This document shows positions 8,157 through 16,437 of a DNA stretch of 64,000 nt, in pieces. Both the position numbers and the translations under genes were made by a program. Below the pieces are notes generated by a model, which did no database searches, had not been told where the DNA came from, and was given only the letters and a program-made list of their open reading frames with translations. The stretch's first letter is position 1. Every line of letters starts with the position of its first letter. Source of the stretch: VYFG01 sp965248685 (lineage in GTDB: Bacteria; Pseudomonadota; Gammaproteobacteria; Arenicellales; Poriferihabitantaceae); contig CBDFKC010000004.1 in assembly GCA_965248685.1 (NCBI GenBank), positions 682,001-746,000 of the forward strand, written 5' to 3'.

Positions 8157-9035
8157 TTGCTCAGTTTTCGCGCTAAAGGATACTTGATTACAATGTTTGG
8201 GGTTCTGGCGGTGAGTCCAGACGGCTTGCTAACGCGTTTAATTGATGCTGATTCGTTGACCATTATTTTTTGGAGAGGGCTGCTATTTGGTTTGACCGGC
8301 CTCGCGATTGTATTGCTGCGTTATCGTACTAATAGCTTGCAGTTACTGCTCGAGATGTCGTGGCCCGATTACATTGTGATGTTCACCTATATGGTTGGAA
8401 ATATTTTATTTATCTACTCGATTACTCATACATCAGTTGCCAATACACTATTTATGGTAAGTACTACGCCCATTTGGGCGGCCCTGATTGGCTGGGTTTT
8501 TCTTGGTGAGCGTGTTCCTGGACGAACCTGGTTTGCCATATTTATGGTGATCATCGGTATATTAGTTATAGCCCAAGGTAGTAAGCTGGGAGCTCAATCT
8601 TGGAAGGGAGACATTGCTGGACTGATTGCGGCATGTGCATTAGCGGCACAGTTTTCAACGATTCGACTGGTGCGCAAACGCGACATGTTTCCTGCGATGG
8701 CATTCGGCGGTATCTTCACCGCGCTGTTAGTTTCACCCTGGATTGAACCAGGACTAACCAGCAATCAAGATATGTTTTTTTTGATGTTAATGGGGGTAGT
8801 GATGTTACCCATTGCTACCAAGCTATTAATTCTCGGGCCACGCTATTTGCCAGCACCTGAAGTTGGCTTAATGATGCTGCTAGAGACTATTGTCGGCCCT
8901 ATATGGGTCTGGTTTGTGCTTAAAGAAAATCCGGGTTTTTACTCCATCGTTGGCGGTACAATTGTATTGTTGACCTTGGCGATCAATTCCTTTCTTTCGC
9001 TCAGAATGGCGGGGCGGGTCCGGACTAATTGTTAA
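8157..9035 (+). CDS. EamA/DMT-family transporter
   Basis: About 292 residues with roughly ten hydrophobic segments in two five-helix repeats, the drug/metabolite transporter layout. The open frame extends up to 8073 inside the upstream gene, but those residues are not transporter-like. I place the start at TTG 8157, five bases after the ycaQ-like stop; ATG 8193 (MFGVLAVSPDG) is the other candidate. The segment TSVANTLFMVSTTPIWAALIG and the second-repeat LPAPEVGLMMLLETIVGPIW are typical EamA patterns. The substrate is unknown. The next gene, an ornithine cyclodeaminase-like enzyme, follows after 4 bases, so the exporter may handle an amino-acid derivative. Confidence 0.85.
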   Translation: MLSFRAKGYLITMFGVLAVSPDGLLTRLIDADSLTIIFWRGLLFGLTGLAIVLLRYRTNSLQLLLEMSWPDYIVMFTYMVGNILFIYSITHTSVANTLFMVSTTPIWAALIGWVFLGERVPGRTWFAIFMVIIGILVIAQGSKLGAQSWKGDIAGLIAACALAAQFSTIRLVRKRDMFPAMAFGGIFTALLVSPWIEPGLTSNQDMFFLMLMGVVMLPIATKLLILGPRYLPAPEVGLMMLLETIVGPIWVWFVLKENPGFYSIVGGTIVLLTLAINSFLSLRMAGRVRTNC

Positions 9036-9039
9036 TAAA

Positions 9040-10041
9040 ATGCAGAAAATAAATATCACTTACCTAAGCGGTCCTGACATCGATCAACTATCGATGACTA
9101 ATGAGGAAATTATGCAATCGATAGAAGCCAGTCTTTGCGCCGCAGGAAACGGACAAACCGTGATTGAACCACGCATGCATCTAAAACCTGACGCGGCGTT
9201 CAACGGGCACTTTAACGTTCTACGGGGGTACGTTGCGCCACTTAATGTTGCCGGGGTAAAAATTGTCGGCGACTATGTCGATAATTACAAAAAGGATCTA
9301 CCATCGGAGATGGCTTTACTCAACCTGTTCGATCCTCAGTGTGGTATGCCACTTGCAATTATAGACGCCACTGCGATCACTGAAATGCGAACGGGTGCGC
9401 TAAGTGCCATAGGTGCAAAGTATCTCGCGCCCTCCAAACCGAAAGTGCTTGGACATATCGGTGCCCGTGGCACCGCGTATTGGAATGTACGGCTGCTTGA
9501 TCATCTTTATGATTTTGAAGAAATCAGAGTGCATTCTCGAAGGGCGGCGAGTCAAGACGCGTTTGCGGCAAAACTGACCAAAGACCTTGGTAAGGAGGTG
9601 GTTGTCACAAATAACTGGCGTTCGTGCCTGGAAGGGGCGGATATATTGGTAGAAGCATCACGCCTACCACAACCCGAGCCTTTGTTTAAAACTAGTTGGA
9701 TTCGCCCCGGCGCGCTGGTGATCCCTTATGGCACAATGAGTACTCTGGAGCTCGACCATACTGATATTATGGACAAAATTTTCGTGGACGACCGTGGACA
9801 AATGAACTCCGGACCATATGGTGCATTACGCCCGCACATAAATGCCGGGAAAGTTAGCCCGGAGTCGGTTGATGGCGAAATTGGAGAAGTTATTGCGGGG
9901 CATGCTGCCGGCCGAGGGTCCGACGACGAAACCATACTGTTCTGGCACCGCGGGCTATCAACCAGTGATATTGCGTTAGGTGTTGCGATGCTTGAAAAAG
10001 CTAAACGAATGGGCATTGGACAATCTCTGGCATATGCCTGA
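9040..10041 (+). CDS. Ornithine cyclodeaminase / mu-crystallin family protein
   Basis: 333 residues from ATG 9040. Family members are NAD(P)-dependent enzymes that deaminate ornithine to proline or act on related imino or amino acids. Visible family features: an N-terminal substrate-binding half with EPRMHLKPD and GVKIVGDYVDN, the ATAITEMRTGALSAIGAKYLA block (about 110-130), and a Rossmann segment beginning VLGHIGARGTAYWNVRLL. GARG rather than a plain GxGxxG is at the cofactor loop. Substrate cannot be fixed; the alanine dehydrogenase and N-alkyl amino acid dehydrogenase subgroups look similar. It sits in a plus-strand run with the EamA exporter and the short-chain dehydrogenase. Confidence 0.85.
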   Translation: MQKINITYLSGPDIDQLSMTNEEIMQSIEASLCAAGNGQTVIEPRMHLKPDAAFNGHFNVLRGYVAPLNVAGVKIVGDYVDNYKKDLPSEMALLNLFDPQCGMPLAIIDATAITEMRTGALSAIGAKYLAPSKPKVLGHIGARGTAYWNVRLLDHLYDFEEIRVHSRRAASQDAFAAKLTKDLGKEVVVTNNWRSCLEGADILVEASRLPQPEPLFKTSWIRPGALVIPYGTMSTLELDHTDIMDKIFVDDRGQMNSGPYGALRPHINAGKVSPESVDGEIGEVIAGHAAGRGSDDETILFWHRGLSTSDIALGVAMLEKAKRMGIGQSLAYA

Positions 10042-10091
10042 ACGTCAATTTTCTTAAACTGATTAATAGTCAATTCACTAATATTTCAATA

Positions 10092-10796
10092 ATGACCAAA
10101 TTTACGAATAAAAAGGCAATTGTTCTTGGCGGGACATCAGGCATCGGGCTTTCGGTATGTCATCAATTACGTGAGCTGGGAGCGAGAGTTATTGCGGTTA
10201 GCCGAAGTGGGTTAGTTAAAGGCGATGCTGATGAAATTGAAATTGAATGCTGTGACGTGTTGGATCGATCCGGCTTAACAGAATTATTCAATCAACACGC
10301 TCCCTTTGATTTCCTGGTATGCGCTGCCACCGGCGGTGCACGTGCGCGCGGCCCGTTTCTTGAAATGGACCTTGATGGGTTTCAAGGTTCCTTTGCCAAG
10401 TTATGGGGGTACACCAATGCGGTGAGATTGGGAGCCAATCACTTAAAGGAGGACGGCGCAATTGTACTAGTCAGTGGTTCGCCCGCCCGCAAATGTGCCC
10501 CTGGAATGCTTGCTATATCTACGGTTGGAAATGCGGTAGAAGGGTTTGCCCGGGCATTGGCGCCAGAAATCACACCTCGCCGTATTAACGTTGTATCCCC
10601 AGGATATATTGATACTCCAATGGTTCCACTTGAAGGCGAAGAACGTAACGAGCATTTTCGCAACACTACCCAGAATAATCTCATTCCGCGAGCCGGCCTT
10701 CCAGACGAAGTTGCCGAAGCGGTTTTATTTGTACTATCCAATCAATTTGTTACCGGAACTACGGTTGACGTCGATGGTGGTGCATTACTTCCATAA
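10092..10796 (+). CDS. SDR-family protein with non-canonical active site
   Basis: 234 residues. The cofactor loop GGTSGIGL (about residues 13-20) and the VSPGYIDTPMVP segment mark it as a classical short-chain dehydrogenase/reductase fold. VDGGALLP closes the protein as in many SDRs. The catalytic region reads VSGSPARKCAPGMLAISTVGNAVEG. Thirteen residues after the catalytic-type Ser, where Tyr is expected, there is Ala, and the +4 Lys is also replaced. The usual Tyr-xxx-Lys proton relay is therefore missing. It may be a divergent enzyme or a non-catalytic binding protein. It follows the ornithine cyclodeaminase-like gene after 50 bases. Confidence 0.82.
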   Translation: MTKFTNKKAIVLGGTSGIGLSVCHQLRELGARVIAVSRSGLVKGDADEIEIECCDVLDRSGLTELFNQHAPFDFLVCAATGGARARGPFLEMDLDGFQGSFAKLWGYTNAVRLGANHLKEDGAIVLVSGSPARKCAPGMLAISTVGNAVEGFARALAPEITPRRINVVSPGYIDTPMVPLEGEERNEHFRNTTQNNLIPRAGLPDEVAEAVLFVLSNQFVTGTTVDVDGGALLP

Positions 10797-10874
10797 ATGA
10801 GCAGGAGGATTTGAAGCGAATACAAAATCCCTTGTTCTTGATTTCTCCTCGTAGCCGAAAAATACTTTCATAAG

Positions 10875-11399
10875 ATGGACATCGAGAAAATTGTCCTCGA
10901 AACAGCCGCTCCGAATGATTGTGCAGAAATCGGCAGATTGATGGCTGGGGTCTATGCGAATTTGGAGGGTTTTCCCAGTCGAGTCCAGCAACCGGAATAT
11001 TACAAGCTTTTTGATAATTTGGAACAACTAATCTCTAATCCTGAAATTGAGATAATCGTTGCAAAATCTAGTCATTGTGGACTGCAGGGCGGAATAATAT
11101 ACGTTGGGGATATGCAGTACTATGGGTCAGGAGGTACTGCAACCTCAATTGCGAATGCCTCAGGTATCCGGCTTCTTGCGGTAACTCAGAATTCGAGGGG
11201 CAAGGGTGTTGGGCGTACCTTGACCGAAGCATGTATAAATCGGGCCAGATCCAGCCAACGATCTCAGGTTGTTTTACATACAACAGATTTTATGAAAATT
11301 GCATGGGGAATGTACCAGGCCATGGGATTTGTTCGGTCCCCTGATCTTGATTTTATGCAAGAGCAGTTGTCTGTGTTCGGTTTTCGACTAAATCTTTGA
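10875..11399 (+). CDS. GNAT-family N-acetyltransferase
   Basis: 174 residues. The acetyl-CoA pyrophosphate-binding motif A is QNSRGKGVGRTL (residues 105-116), preceded by the beta-strand IRLLAVT. The terminal helix/strand IAWGMYQAMGFVRSPDLDF carries the YxxxGF pattern typical of the fold. The protein therefore very probably transfers an acetyl group to an amine, but the acceptor cannot be predicted. The gene lies 78 bp after the SDR gene on the same strand, and converges with the DUF1203 gene that ends 13 bases downstream. Confidence 0.85.
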   Translation: MDIEKIVLETAAPNDCAEIGRLMAGVYANLEGFPSRVQQPEYYKLFDNLEQLISNPEIEIIVAKSSHCGLQGGIIYVGDMQYYGSGGTATSIANASGIRLLAVTQNSRGKGVGRTLTEACINRARSSQRSQVVLHTTDFMKIAWGMYQAMGFVRSPDLDFMQEQLSVFGFRLNL

Positions 11400-11411
11400 T
11401 GCGTGGTTCAG

Positions 11412-11882
11412 TTAGGTTCTAACCGCCTTGGCAATGTAACACCTGGCTACAACATTGCGTATATGCACTTCAGTGCATTTTGGGTTCTCCAATAGTTTTT
11501 CGATTCCGGTGGTTAGTGCCCATGTGCCTAATTCAAGATGAGCAACAAAGTGACCATTGAAATCATAGCTGCGTAATAATATTTTGAGAAACGAAAGCTC
11601 CGATGGTAATTCAGTGCTTAATGAAAATTCTGGACACTCTTCTGCATGAATAAACACCGGTCCAGCGAAATCACCAAGTAAATTTCCAAATGGGTTGTGT
11701 AGAAAAAGCAAACGGGATTCTCCTTGTTTGATTTTTCTTAAACAACTGCGACATGGACCATATCCCGTTGGTCCAGCAATACTAGACATCACGTCATATT
11801 CGTATCCATAAATAGGGTCAGTTCGATTAACTCGAACATGGTGGCAAGTTTTCGCATTGATGGGGATTATTTGATAGGACAT
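11412..11882 (-). CDS. DUF1203 domain protein
   Basis: About 156 residues from ATG 11882 (MSYQIIPINA). An in-frame TTG at 11915 would add 11 residues that the family does not need. The core GYGPCRSCLRKIKQGESRLLFLHNPF followed by GPVFIHAEEC is the signature of DUF1203 proteins. Several Cys and His residues in these motifs hint at metal binding, but no activity is known. The upstream region contains the REP-like repeat cluster (12041-12280) rather than an evident promoter. No signal peptide is visible. Confidence 0.8.
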   Translation of the reverse strand: MSYQIIPINAKTCHHVRVNRTDPIYGYEYDVMSSIAGPTGYGPCRSCLRKIKQGESRLLFLHNPFGNLLGDFAGPVFIHAEECPEFSLSTELPSELSFLKILLRSYDFNGHFVAHLELGTWALTTGIEKLLENPKCTEVHIRNVVARCYIAKAVRT

Positions 11883-12040
11883 AATTTTTTCAACGCATTG
11901 ATAAGAACTTTTCAATTTAGTATGGAAATTTTAGAGCAACTAAATCCATAGAGCTCGCAATTTCTGGACCTCCATCTCAAACCCTCCAAAGGCGAAACCC
12001 ACAGGTTGCTGCACTGCACTATATATCACTATTTATGGCA

Positions 12041-12280
12041 CTATTTATGGACACCCAACAAATTATGGAATCGATGGGTGTCCTAAATATGGGGTATTAG
12101 ACCGTTAGAAACGAAGGGTGTCCTAAATATGGGGGGTTAGACCGTCAGAAACGATGGGTGTCCTAAATATGTTTCCTAAATATGTTTCCCTATTTATGGA
12201 CACCCAACAAATTATGGAATCGATGGGTGTCCTAAATATGGGGTATTAGACTGTTAGAAACGATGGGTGTCCTAAATTAG
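12041..12280. repeat. Cluster of REP-like palindromic repeats
   Basis: Seven copies of the core GGACACCC/GGGTGTCC lie at 12049-12056, 12076-12083, 12116-12123, 12156-12163, 12198-12205, 12225-12232 and 12265-12272. An 88-bp block starting at 12041 recurs at 12190 (149 bp later) with two mismatches. Within each block, TATTTATGGACACCCA faces TGGGTGTCCTAAATA across about 19 bp, giving a strong hairpin; a further inverted-orientation copy follows after GTTAGAAACGA. A degenerate copy, GCAATTTCTGGACCTCC, occurs near 11957-11973. The core matches the repeats around the RAYT gene 6 kb away. Apart from these repeats nothing is seen in 11916-12308. Confidence 0.85.
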
Positions 12281-12308
12281 GGAGGGGATTTGAATACTGA
12301 GACGAAGG

Positions 12309-13823
12309 TTAGTTTTGTTCGGGTGTTTCGGTGGTGAATGAACCGTGGTGTAGGCTATTGGCGATAGCTTCGATGTCTTTGCTGAGAGGGCGGTCGGTAT
12401 CGAGTTTTGGGGAGTGCTGTCTAACCTTTTCTACAAGTTTGACAATATTGGGCGGAGGCTGGGATGGCGCGCGAAGTTCGAATGCTTGGGCTGCTACCAT
12501 CAATTCTATGGCGCACAATTTTTCACCGGCTTCCACGACCTTTCCCAGGGCTTTTATGGCCAGGGGAGCATGGGTTTGAACGTCTTCGGCTCCATCTGCG
12601 TTAACACTGGGCCATACCGGGATTAATGATGCGGCATGGGTGAGTTCTGCCAGTAGCGCTTCAGCTATCTTTAACACCGGGGCAAATCCATTGGAGTTAG
12701 CGCCTGGGGCGGCCAGGTATTGGGGTAGGTCGGTATACCTGCCGGTGAGCATTTTCGAGATTCTGGCTAGTTGGGTAGTAGCGACGTGAACCAATGATGT
12801 GCTGACAGATTGCGCGGTAATCGTCAGCAGGGGGGTGTGGTAAGCACCGCAGGAGGTTATCCGGTCGCGATTGACGTCAACCACGGGGTTATCGCTGGCA
12901 CCGTTTATTTCTGCGATCGCTGCAGCCTGGGCGAAATCCAGGGTGGCCAGGACGGCACCGTGTACTTGAATGGAATTACGGATCGACAATGGGTCTTGTA
13001 ATCGCCTGGCACGGTTCGGTTGATACAATTCACTCCCATTGAGCAATTTATGCAGGTGTATCGCTGCCTTCTCCTGACCAGGCTGGGGTCGCAGGTCCGA
13101 TGCTAATGGATCCAGGGGGCTTAAGTTTGCACGGAATGACTCCATGGAAATCGCGCAGGCGGCCTGAACGGACCAGAGCAAACACCGTGCGGCAATTATG
13201 TTGAGCCCAATCATTGCCCCGGAAAACGAAGAATGATTGGCCAGGACCAAGCCATCTTTGGGGCCGAGCTTTAACGGTTGCATTCCGGCGGCCACCATCG
13301 CACTGGACGAATCGAGGGTCTCGCCAGTCGATGTCGTCATTTGACCCTCTCCAATCAGTGATAGTCCCATGGTCGCTCCCCAGCAAAGATCGCCGGCACC
13401 GATTGAGCCAATATCTCCTACAACCGGGGTTAATCCGTTATTCAGACAATCGAGGAGGCATTGGGCCACACTTATATCCGCCCCCGCAGCGCCTTTGAGA
13501 AACGTATTCAATCGAACACCCATTGCGCCACGAACTAAAGCTATGGGTAATGGCTTGCCAATTGCGTGGGCACGCCCCCGAATGGTTTGATAGGAGAATT
13601 CACTTAAGTCTTCGTTCCCCAACCTGGTACCGACCTGTGATCCCAGTCCGGTGGTGAGTCCGTATACGGTGTCTCCTCGTTCCAGCGCCCGAAATACTAC
13701 TTCCCTCGATTGTTTTACCCGTTCGATGCCTTGGGCGCTCAATACCACCGGATGACCGGGTGGTTGCGCCAGGCGGGCCAAATCGGCCAGGGTTAAGTCA
13801 AAACCATTTAGCGAAATCGTCAC
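12309..13823 (-). CDS. HAL/PAL-family lyase paralogue lacking the canonical MIO triad
   Basis: 504 residues with the aromatic amino acid lyase fold. VYGLTTGLG (53-61) aligns with the YGVNTGFG of histidine ammonia-lyase, and LQDPLSIRN and SDNPVVD match later conserved blocks. At the cofactor site, however, the sequence is GSIGAGDL (139-146) where HutH has GSVGASGDL. One residue, the Ser of the Ala-Ser-Gly that cyclises to MIO, is deleted. The gene is the last of the hutI-hutC-hutU-desaturase operon, starting 4 bases after the desaturase stop, so HutC control is likely. It may eliminate a better leaving group than ammonia, as MIO-free ergothionase does, or be inactive. Confidence 0.85.
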   Translation of the reverse strand: MTISLNGFDLTLADLARLAQPPGHPVVLSAQGIERVKQSREVVFRALERGDTVYGLTTGLGSQVGTRLGNEDLSEFSYQTIRGRAHAIGKPLPIALVRGAMGVRLNTFLKGAAGADISVAQCLLDCLNNGLTPVVGDIGSIGAGDLCWGATMGLSLIGEGQMTTSTGETLDSSSAMVAAGMQPLKLGPKDGLVLANHSSFSGAMIGLNIIAARCLLWSVQAACAISMESFRANLSPLDPLASDLRPQPGQEKAAIHLHKLLNGSELYQPNRARRLQDPLSIRNSIQVHGAVLATLDFAQAAAIAEINGASDNPVVDVNRDRITSCGAYHTPLLTITAQSVSTSLVHVATTQLARISKMLTGRYTDLPQYLAAPGANSNGFAPVLKIAEALLAELTHAASLIPVWPSVNADGAEDVQTHAPLAIKALGKVVEAGEKLCAIELMVAAQAFELRAPSQPPPNIVKLVEKVRQHSPKLDTDRPLSKDIEAIANSLHHGSFTTETPEQN

Positions 13824-13827
13824 CCAA

Positions 13828-14760
13828 TTAACTCCGTGGTCTGGTTTCAGTTTGACCGGTTCGGACTAAGCTGCCTATCAGGTCAGCATTAAATCGAAGG
13901 TATCCATTGGAAACATGTTGCAGTTTTCCCGACAACAATCGATTTGCCTCGGGTAATCGAAAAAAGGGAATACCCGCATAGCTATGATGCGCTGTATGAT
14001 AATTCATATTCCAGAACAGCCAGCGTAGTAATGGGTTGGTCAGTGTTGTTCGCGTATTGGCAATCATATCCGCGACTTCTGGACATCCGGTATGTTCCGC
14101 CAGTAAAAACATTCGCAAGAATGGTTGTCCGATGAGAAATGGGACAAACCAAACCCATAGAAACAATAAATTGCCAGTGACTGCGGTCCAAACAATAATT
14201 CCAAGGTAAATAAGGCAAAATAATCGGGCTTCGTTAACGACAGCCCGGACCCGATTGTCGGGAATATATAGTGCGGTTTTACCCAAAGCATGTCGTGTCA
14301 ACCCGGTGATCTGGGCAATCAAATAGGGTGTACCGCTGACGTACCACAGATACTGCCTAATGGTGGTAGGCTTTGGCGTCAGCAATTCCGGGTCTCTCTC
14401 GGCGATTTGGGTATATTTATGGTGGGCCATATGAAATCCATTGAAAAACCGTGGCGGCAGAATCAATATCAAGCCGCAAACAAACCCCACTAATTTGTTC
14501 ATTCCGGGGGAGGCAAATACACTGGCGTGAATGGATTCATGCAATGGACAAAAGCAAAATACCAGCAACAGGCAGTAGCCAAATCCCGCCAACCAGGCGA
14601 CGACTCCAGATGTCTCCCAGAAAATAAAGCCCATCACAATCAGCGCCAGTATTTGCTGAATTATTCTGCAGAGCCCGGCGAAATTGGATCGCTGAATTAA
14701 CCTGTTGACGGTTTCAGGGTCAAGAATCTGTTGCCTGCGCTGTTGTGTAGAGCTTGGCAT
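13828..14760 (-). CDS. Membrane fatty acid desaturase family enzyme
   Basis: 310 residues with at least four membrane segments. The three histidine boxes of the di-iron desaturase/hydroxylase family are all present: HESIH (74-78), HMAHH (110-114) and HTAHH (255-259). An extra His lies in AEHTG at 221-225. These residues bind two irons that activate oxygen. The family also contains hydroxylases, ketolases and N-oxygenases, so the substrate need not be a lipid. The gene sits 3 bases after hutU and 4 bases before the MIO-less lyase gene, so it is part of a histidine-catabolic transcript. That context is unusual and suggests an imidazole-related substrate, which is inference only. Confidence 0.87.
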   Translation of the reverse strand: MPSSTQQRRQQILDPETVNRLIQRSNFAGLCRIIQQILALIVMGFIFWETSGVVAWLAGFGYCLLLVFCFCPLHESIHASVFASPGMNKLVGFVCGLILILPPRFFNGFHMAHHKYTQIAERDPELLTPKPTTIRQYLWYVSGTPYLIAQITGLTRHALGKTALYIPDNRVRAVVNEARLFCLIYLGIIVWTAVTGNLLFLWVWFVPFLIGQPFLRMFLLAEHTGCPEVADMIANTRTTLTNPLLRWLFWNMNYHTAHHSYAGIPFFRLPEANRLLSGKLQHVSNGYLRFNADLIGSLVRTGQTETRPRS

Positions 14761-14763
14761 GTG

Positions 14764-16437
14764 CTACAAATCTATTGCACCAAGATTCAATTTATTTTCT
14801 CGAGCGCAAGCGCGAGCGTCCTGATAGCCTGCGTCGGCGTGCCGCATTACGCCACTGGCGGGATCATTCCACAGCACCCGGGCAATTCGCCGATCGGCGG
14901 CTTCGCTACCATCGCATACAATAACTATTCCAGAATGCTGTGAATACCCCATACCAACTCCGCCCCCATGGTGCAGCGAAACCCAGGTCGCCCCCCCGGC
15001 GGTGTTTAACATCGCGTTGAGCAGCGGCCAGTCCGATACCGCGTCGGAACCATCTACCATGGATTCAGTTTCGCGATTGGGGCTGGCGACGGAACCGGAA
15101 TCAAGATGATCACGCCCGATCACGATGGGTGCCTTCAATTCTCCATCGCGCACCATTTTATTAAATGCCAAACCCAATCGATCCCGCTGACCCAGGCCAA
15201 CCCAGCATATTCGTGCAGGCAGCCCCTGAAACTTAATTTTCTGCTGGGCCATATCAAGCCAATTATGCAGATGGGGATCGTCTGGAATCATTTCTTTAAC
15301 CTTGGCGTCGGTACGGTAAATATCCTCGGGATCACCCGACAACGCGACCCATCTGAAAGGCCCCACTCCGCGACAAAATAATGGTCTGACGTAGGCCGGA
15401 ACGAATCCGGGAAAATCAAATGCATTTTCGACACCATAATTCAGCGCCTCCTGACGAATATTGTTGCCGTAATCCACCGTTGCTATTCCTTGCTTATGAA
15501 AAGCGAGCATGGCATTTACGTGATCTGCCATGGATTTGCGGGCCTGCTCCACGACCAGCTGTGGGTTATTCTTCTTTTCTGTCTGCCACCGGTCCATGCT
15601 CCAACCCACCGGCAAATAGCCGTTGTTGGGATCGTGGGCAGAAGTTTGGTCGGTTACCATATCCGGTTTAACCCCTCGGCGAACTAACTCAGGGAGGATT
15701 TCCCCGCCATTGCCAAGAAGCCCTACCGATAGCGGCGTGTTGTCGTCACAGGCTCTGCCGATAATATCGAGGGCATCTTCCAGGCTGTTAGCTTTACGAT
15801 CGAGGTAGCCGGTGCGCAGGCGAAAATCGATTCTGGTCTCATCGCATTCTACGCACAACATGCTGTATCCCGCCATGGTGGCCGCCAGTGGCTGGGCGCC
15901 ACCCATCCCACCGAGACCCGAAGTCAGTATCCAGCGCCCTTTTGTATCTCCAGCAAAATGCTGACGGCCGGCTTCGACAAAAGTTTCATAGGTGCCCTGA
16001 ACGATGCCCTGGCTGCCAATATATATCCATGAACCGGCGGTCATCTGGCCGTACATCATCAAACCTTTTCGATCGAGTTCGTTAAAGTGATCCCAGTTGG
16101 CCCAGGCCGGCACCAGGTTGGAGTTAGCGATTAATACCCGGGGTGCATCGGGGTGGGTTTCAAACACACCAACGGGTTTTCCTGACTGCACCAATAATGT
16201 TTGGTGATCTTCCAGTTCGCGCAGGCACTCCAGGATTTTGTCAAAACTTTCCCAGTCTCTGGCGGCTCTGCCAATGCCCCCATAGACAATTAGTTCGGCA
16301 GGATTCTCAGCGACCTCTGCGTCAAGGTTGTTCTGGATCATTCGAAAGGGCGCTTCGGTCAACCAGCTTTTGCAATTTAATTGGGTGCCCCGGGGTGCCG
16401 AGATATTTCGGTTGGTATCAATTCTGGTTTTAGCCAT
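14764..16437 (-). CDS. hutU: Urocanate hydratase HutU
   Basis: 557 residues from ATG 16437 (MAKTRIDTNRN), the normal start for this family; the frame is open further upstream only inside hutC. The enzyme adds water to urocanate using tightly bound NAD+ to give imidazolone propionate, the second step of histidine degradation. Family blocks: SAPRGTQLNCKSWLTEAP at the N-terminus, GLGGMGGAQPLA for NAD binding, DQTSAHDPNNGYLP, and FCRGVGPFRWVALSGD containing the active-site Cys. The start overlaps the hutC stop by 8 bases (ATGGCTAA), implying translational coupling. Confidence 0.97.
   Translation of the reverse strand: MAKTRIDTNRNISAPRGTQLNCKSWLTEAPFRMIQNNLDAEVAENPAELIVYGGIGRAARDWESFDKILECLRELEDHQTLLVQSGKPVGVFETHPDAPRVLIANSNLVPAWANWDHFNELDRKGLMMYGQMTAGSWIYIGSQGIVQGTYETFVEAGRQHFAGDTKGRWILTSGLGGMGGAQPLAATMAGYSMLCVECDETRIDFRLRTGYLDRKANSLEDALDIIGRACDDNTPLSVGLLGNGGEILPELVRRGVKPDMVTDQTSAHDPNNGYLPVGWSMDRWQTEKKNNPQLVVEQARKSMADHVNAMLAFHKQGIATVDYGNNIRQEALNYGVENAFDFPGFVPAYVRPLFCRGVGPFRWVALSGDPEDIYRTDAKVKEMIPDDPHLHNWLDMAQQKIKFQGLPARICWVGLGQRDRLGLAFNKMVRDGELKAPIVIGRDHLDSGSVASPNRETESMVDGSDAVSDWPLLNAMLNTAGGATWVSLHHGGGVGMGYSQHSGIVIVCDGSEAADRRIARVLWNDPASGVMRHADAGYQDARACARENKLNLGAIDL

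Noticed and set aside
12041..12280. CRISPR array
   Set aside because: Repeats are palindromic, occur in both orientations, and the intervening segments are themselves repeated; no cas genes are nearby.
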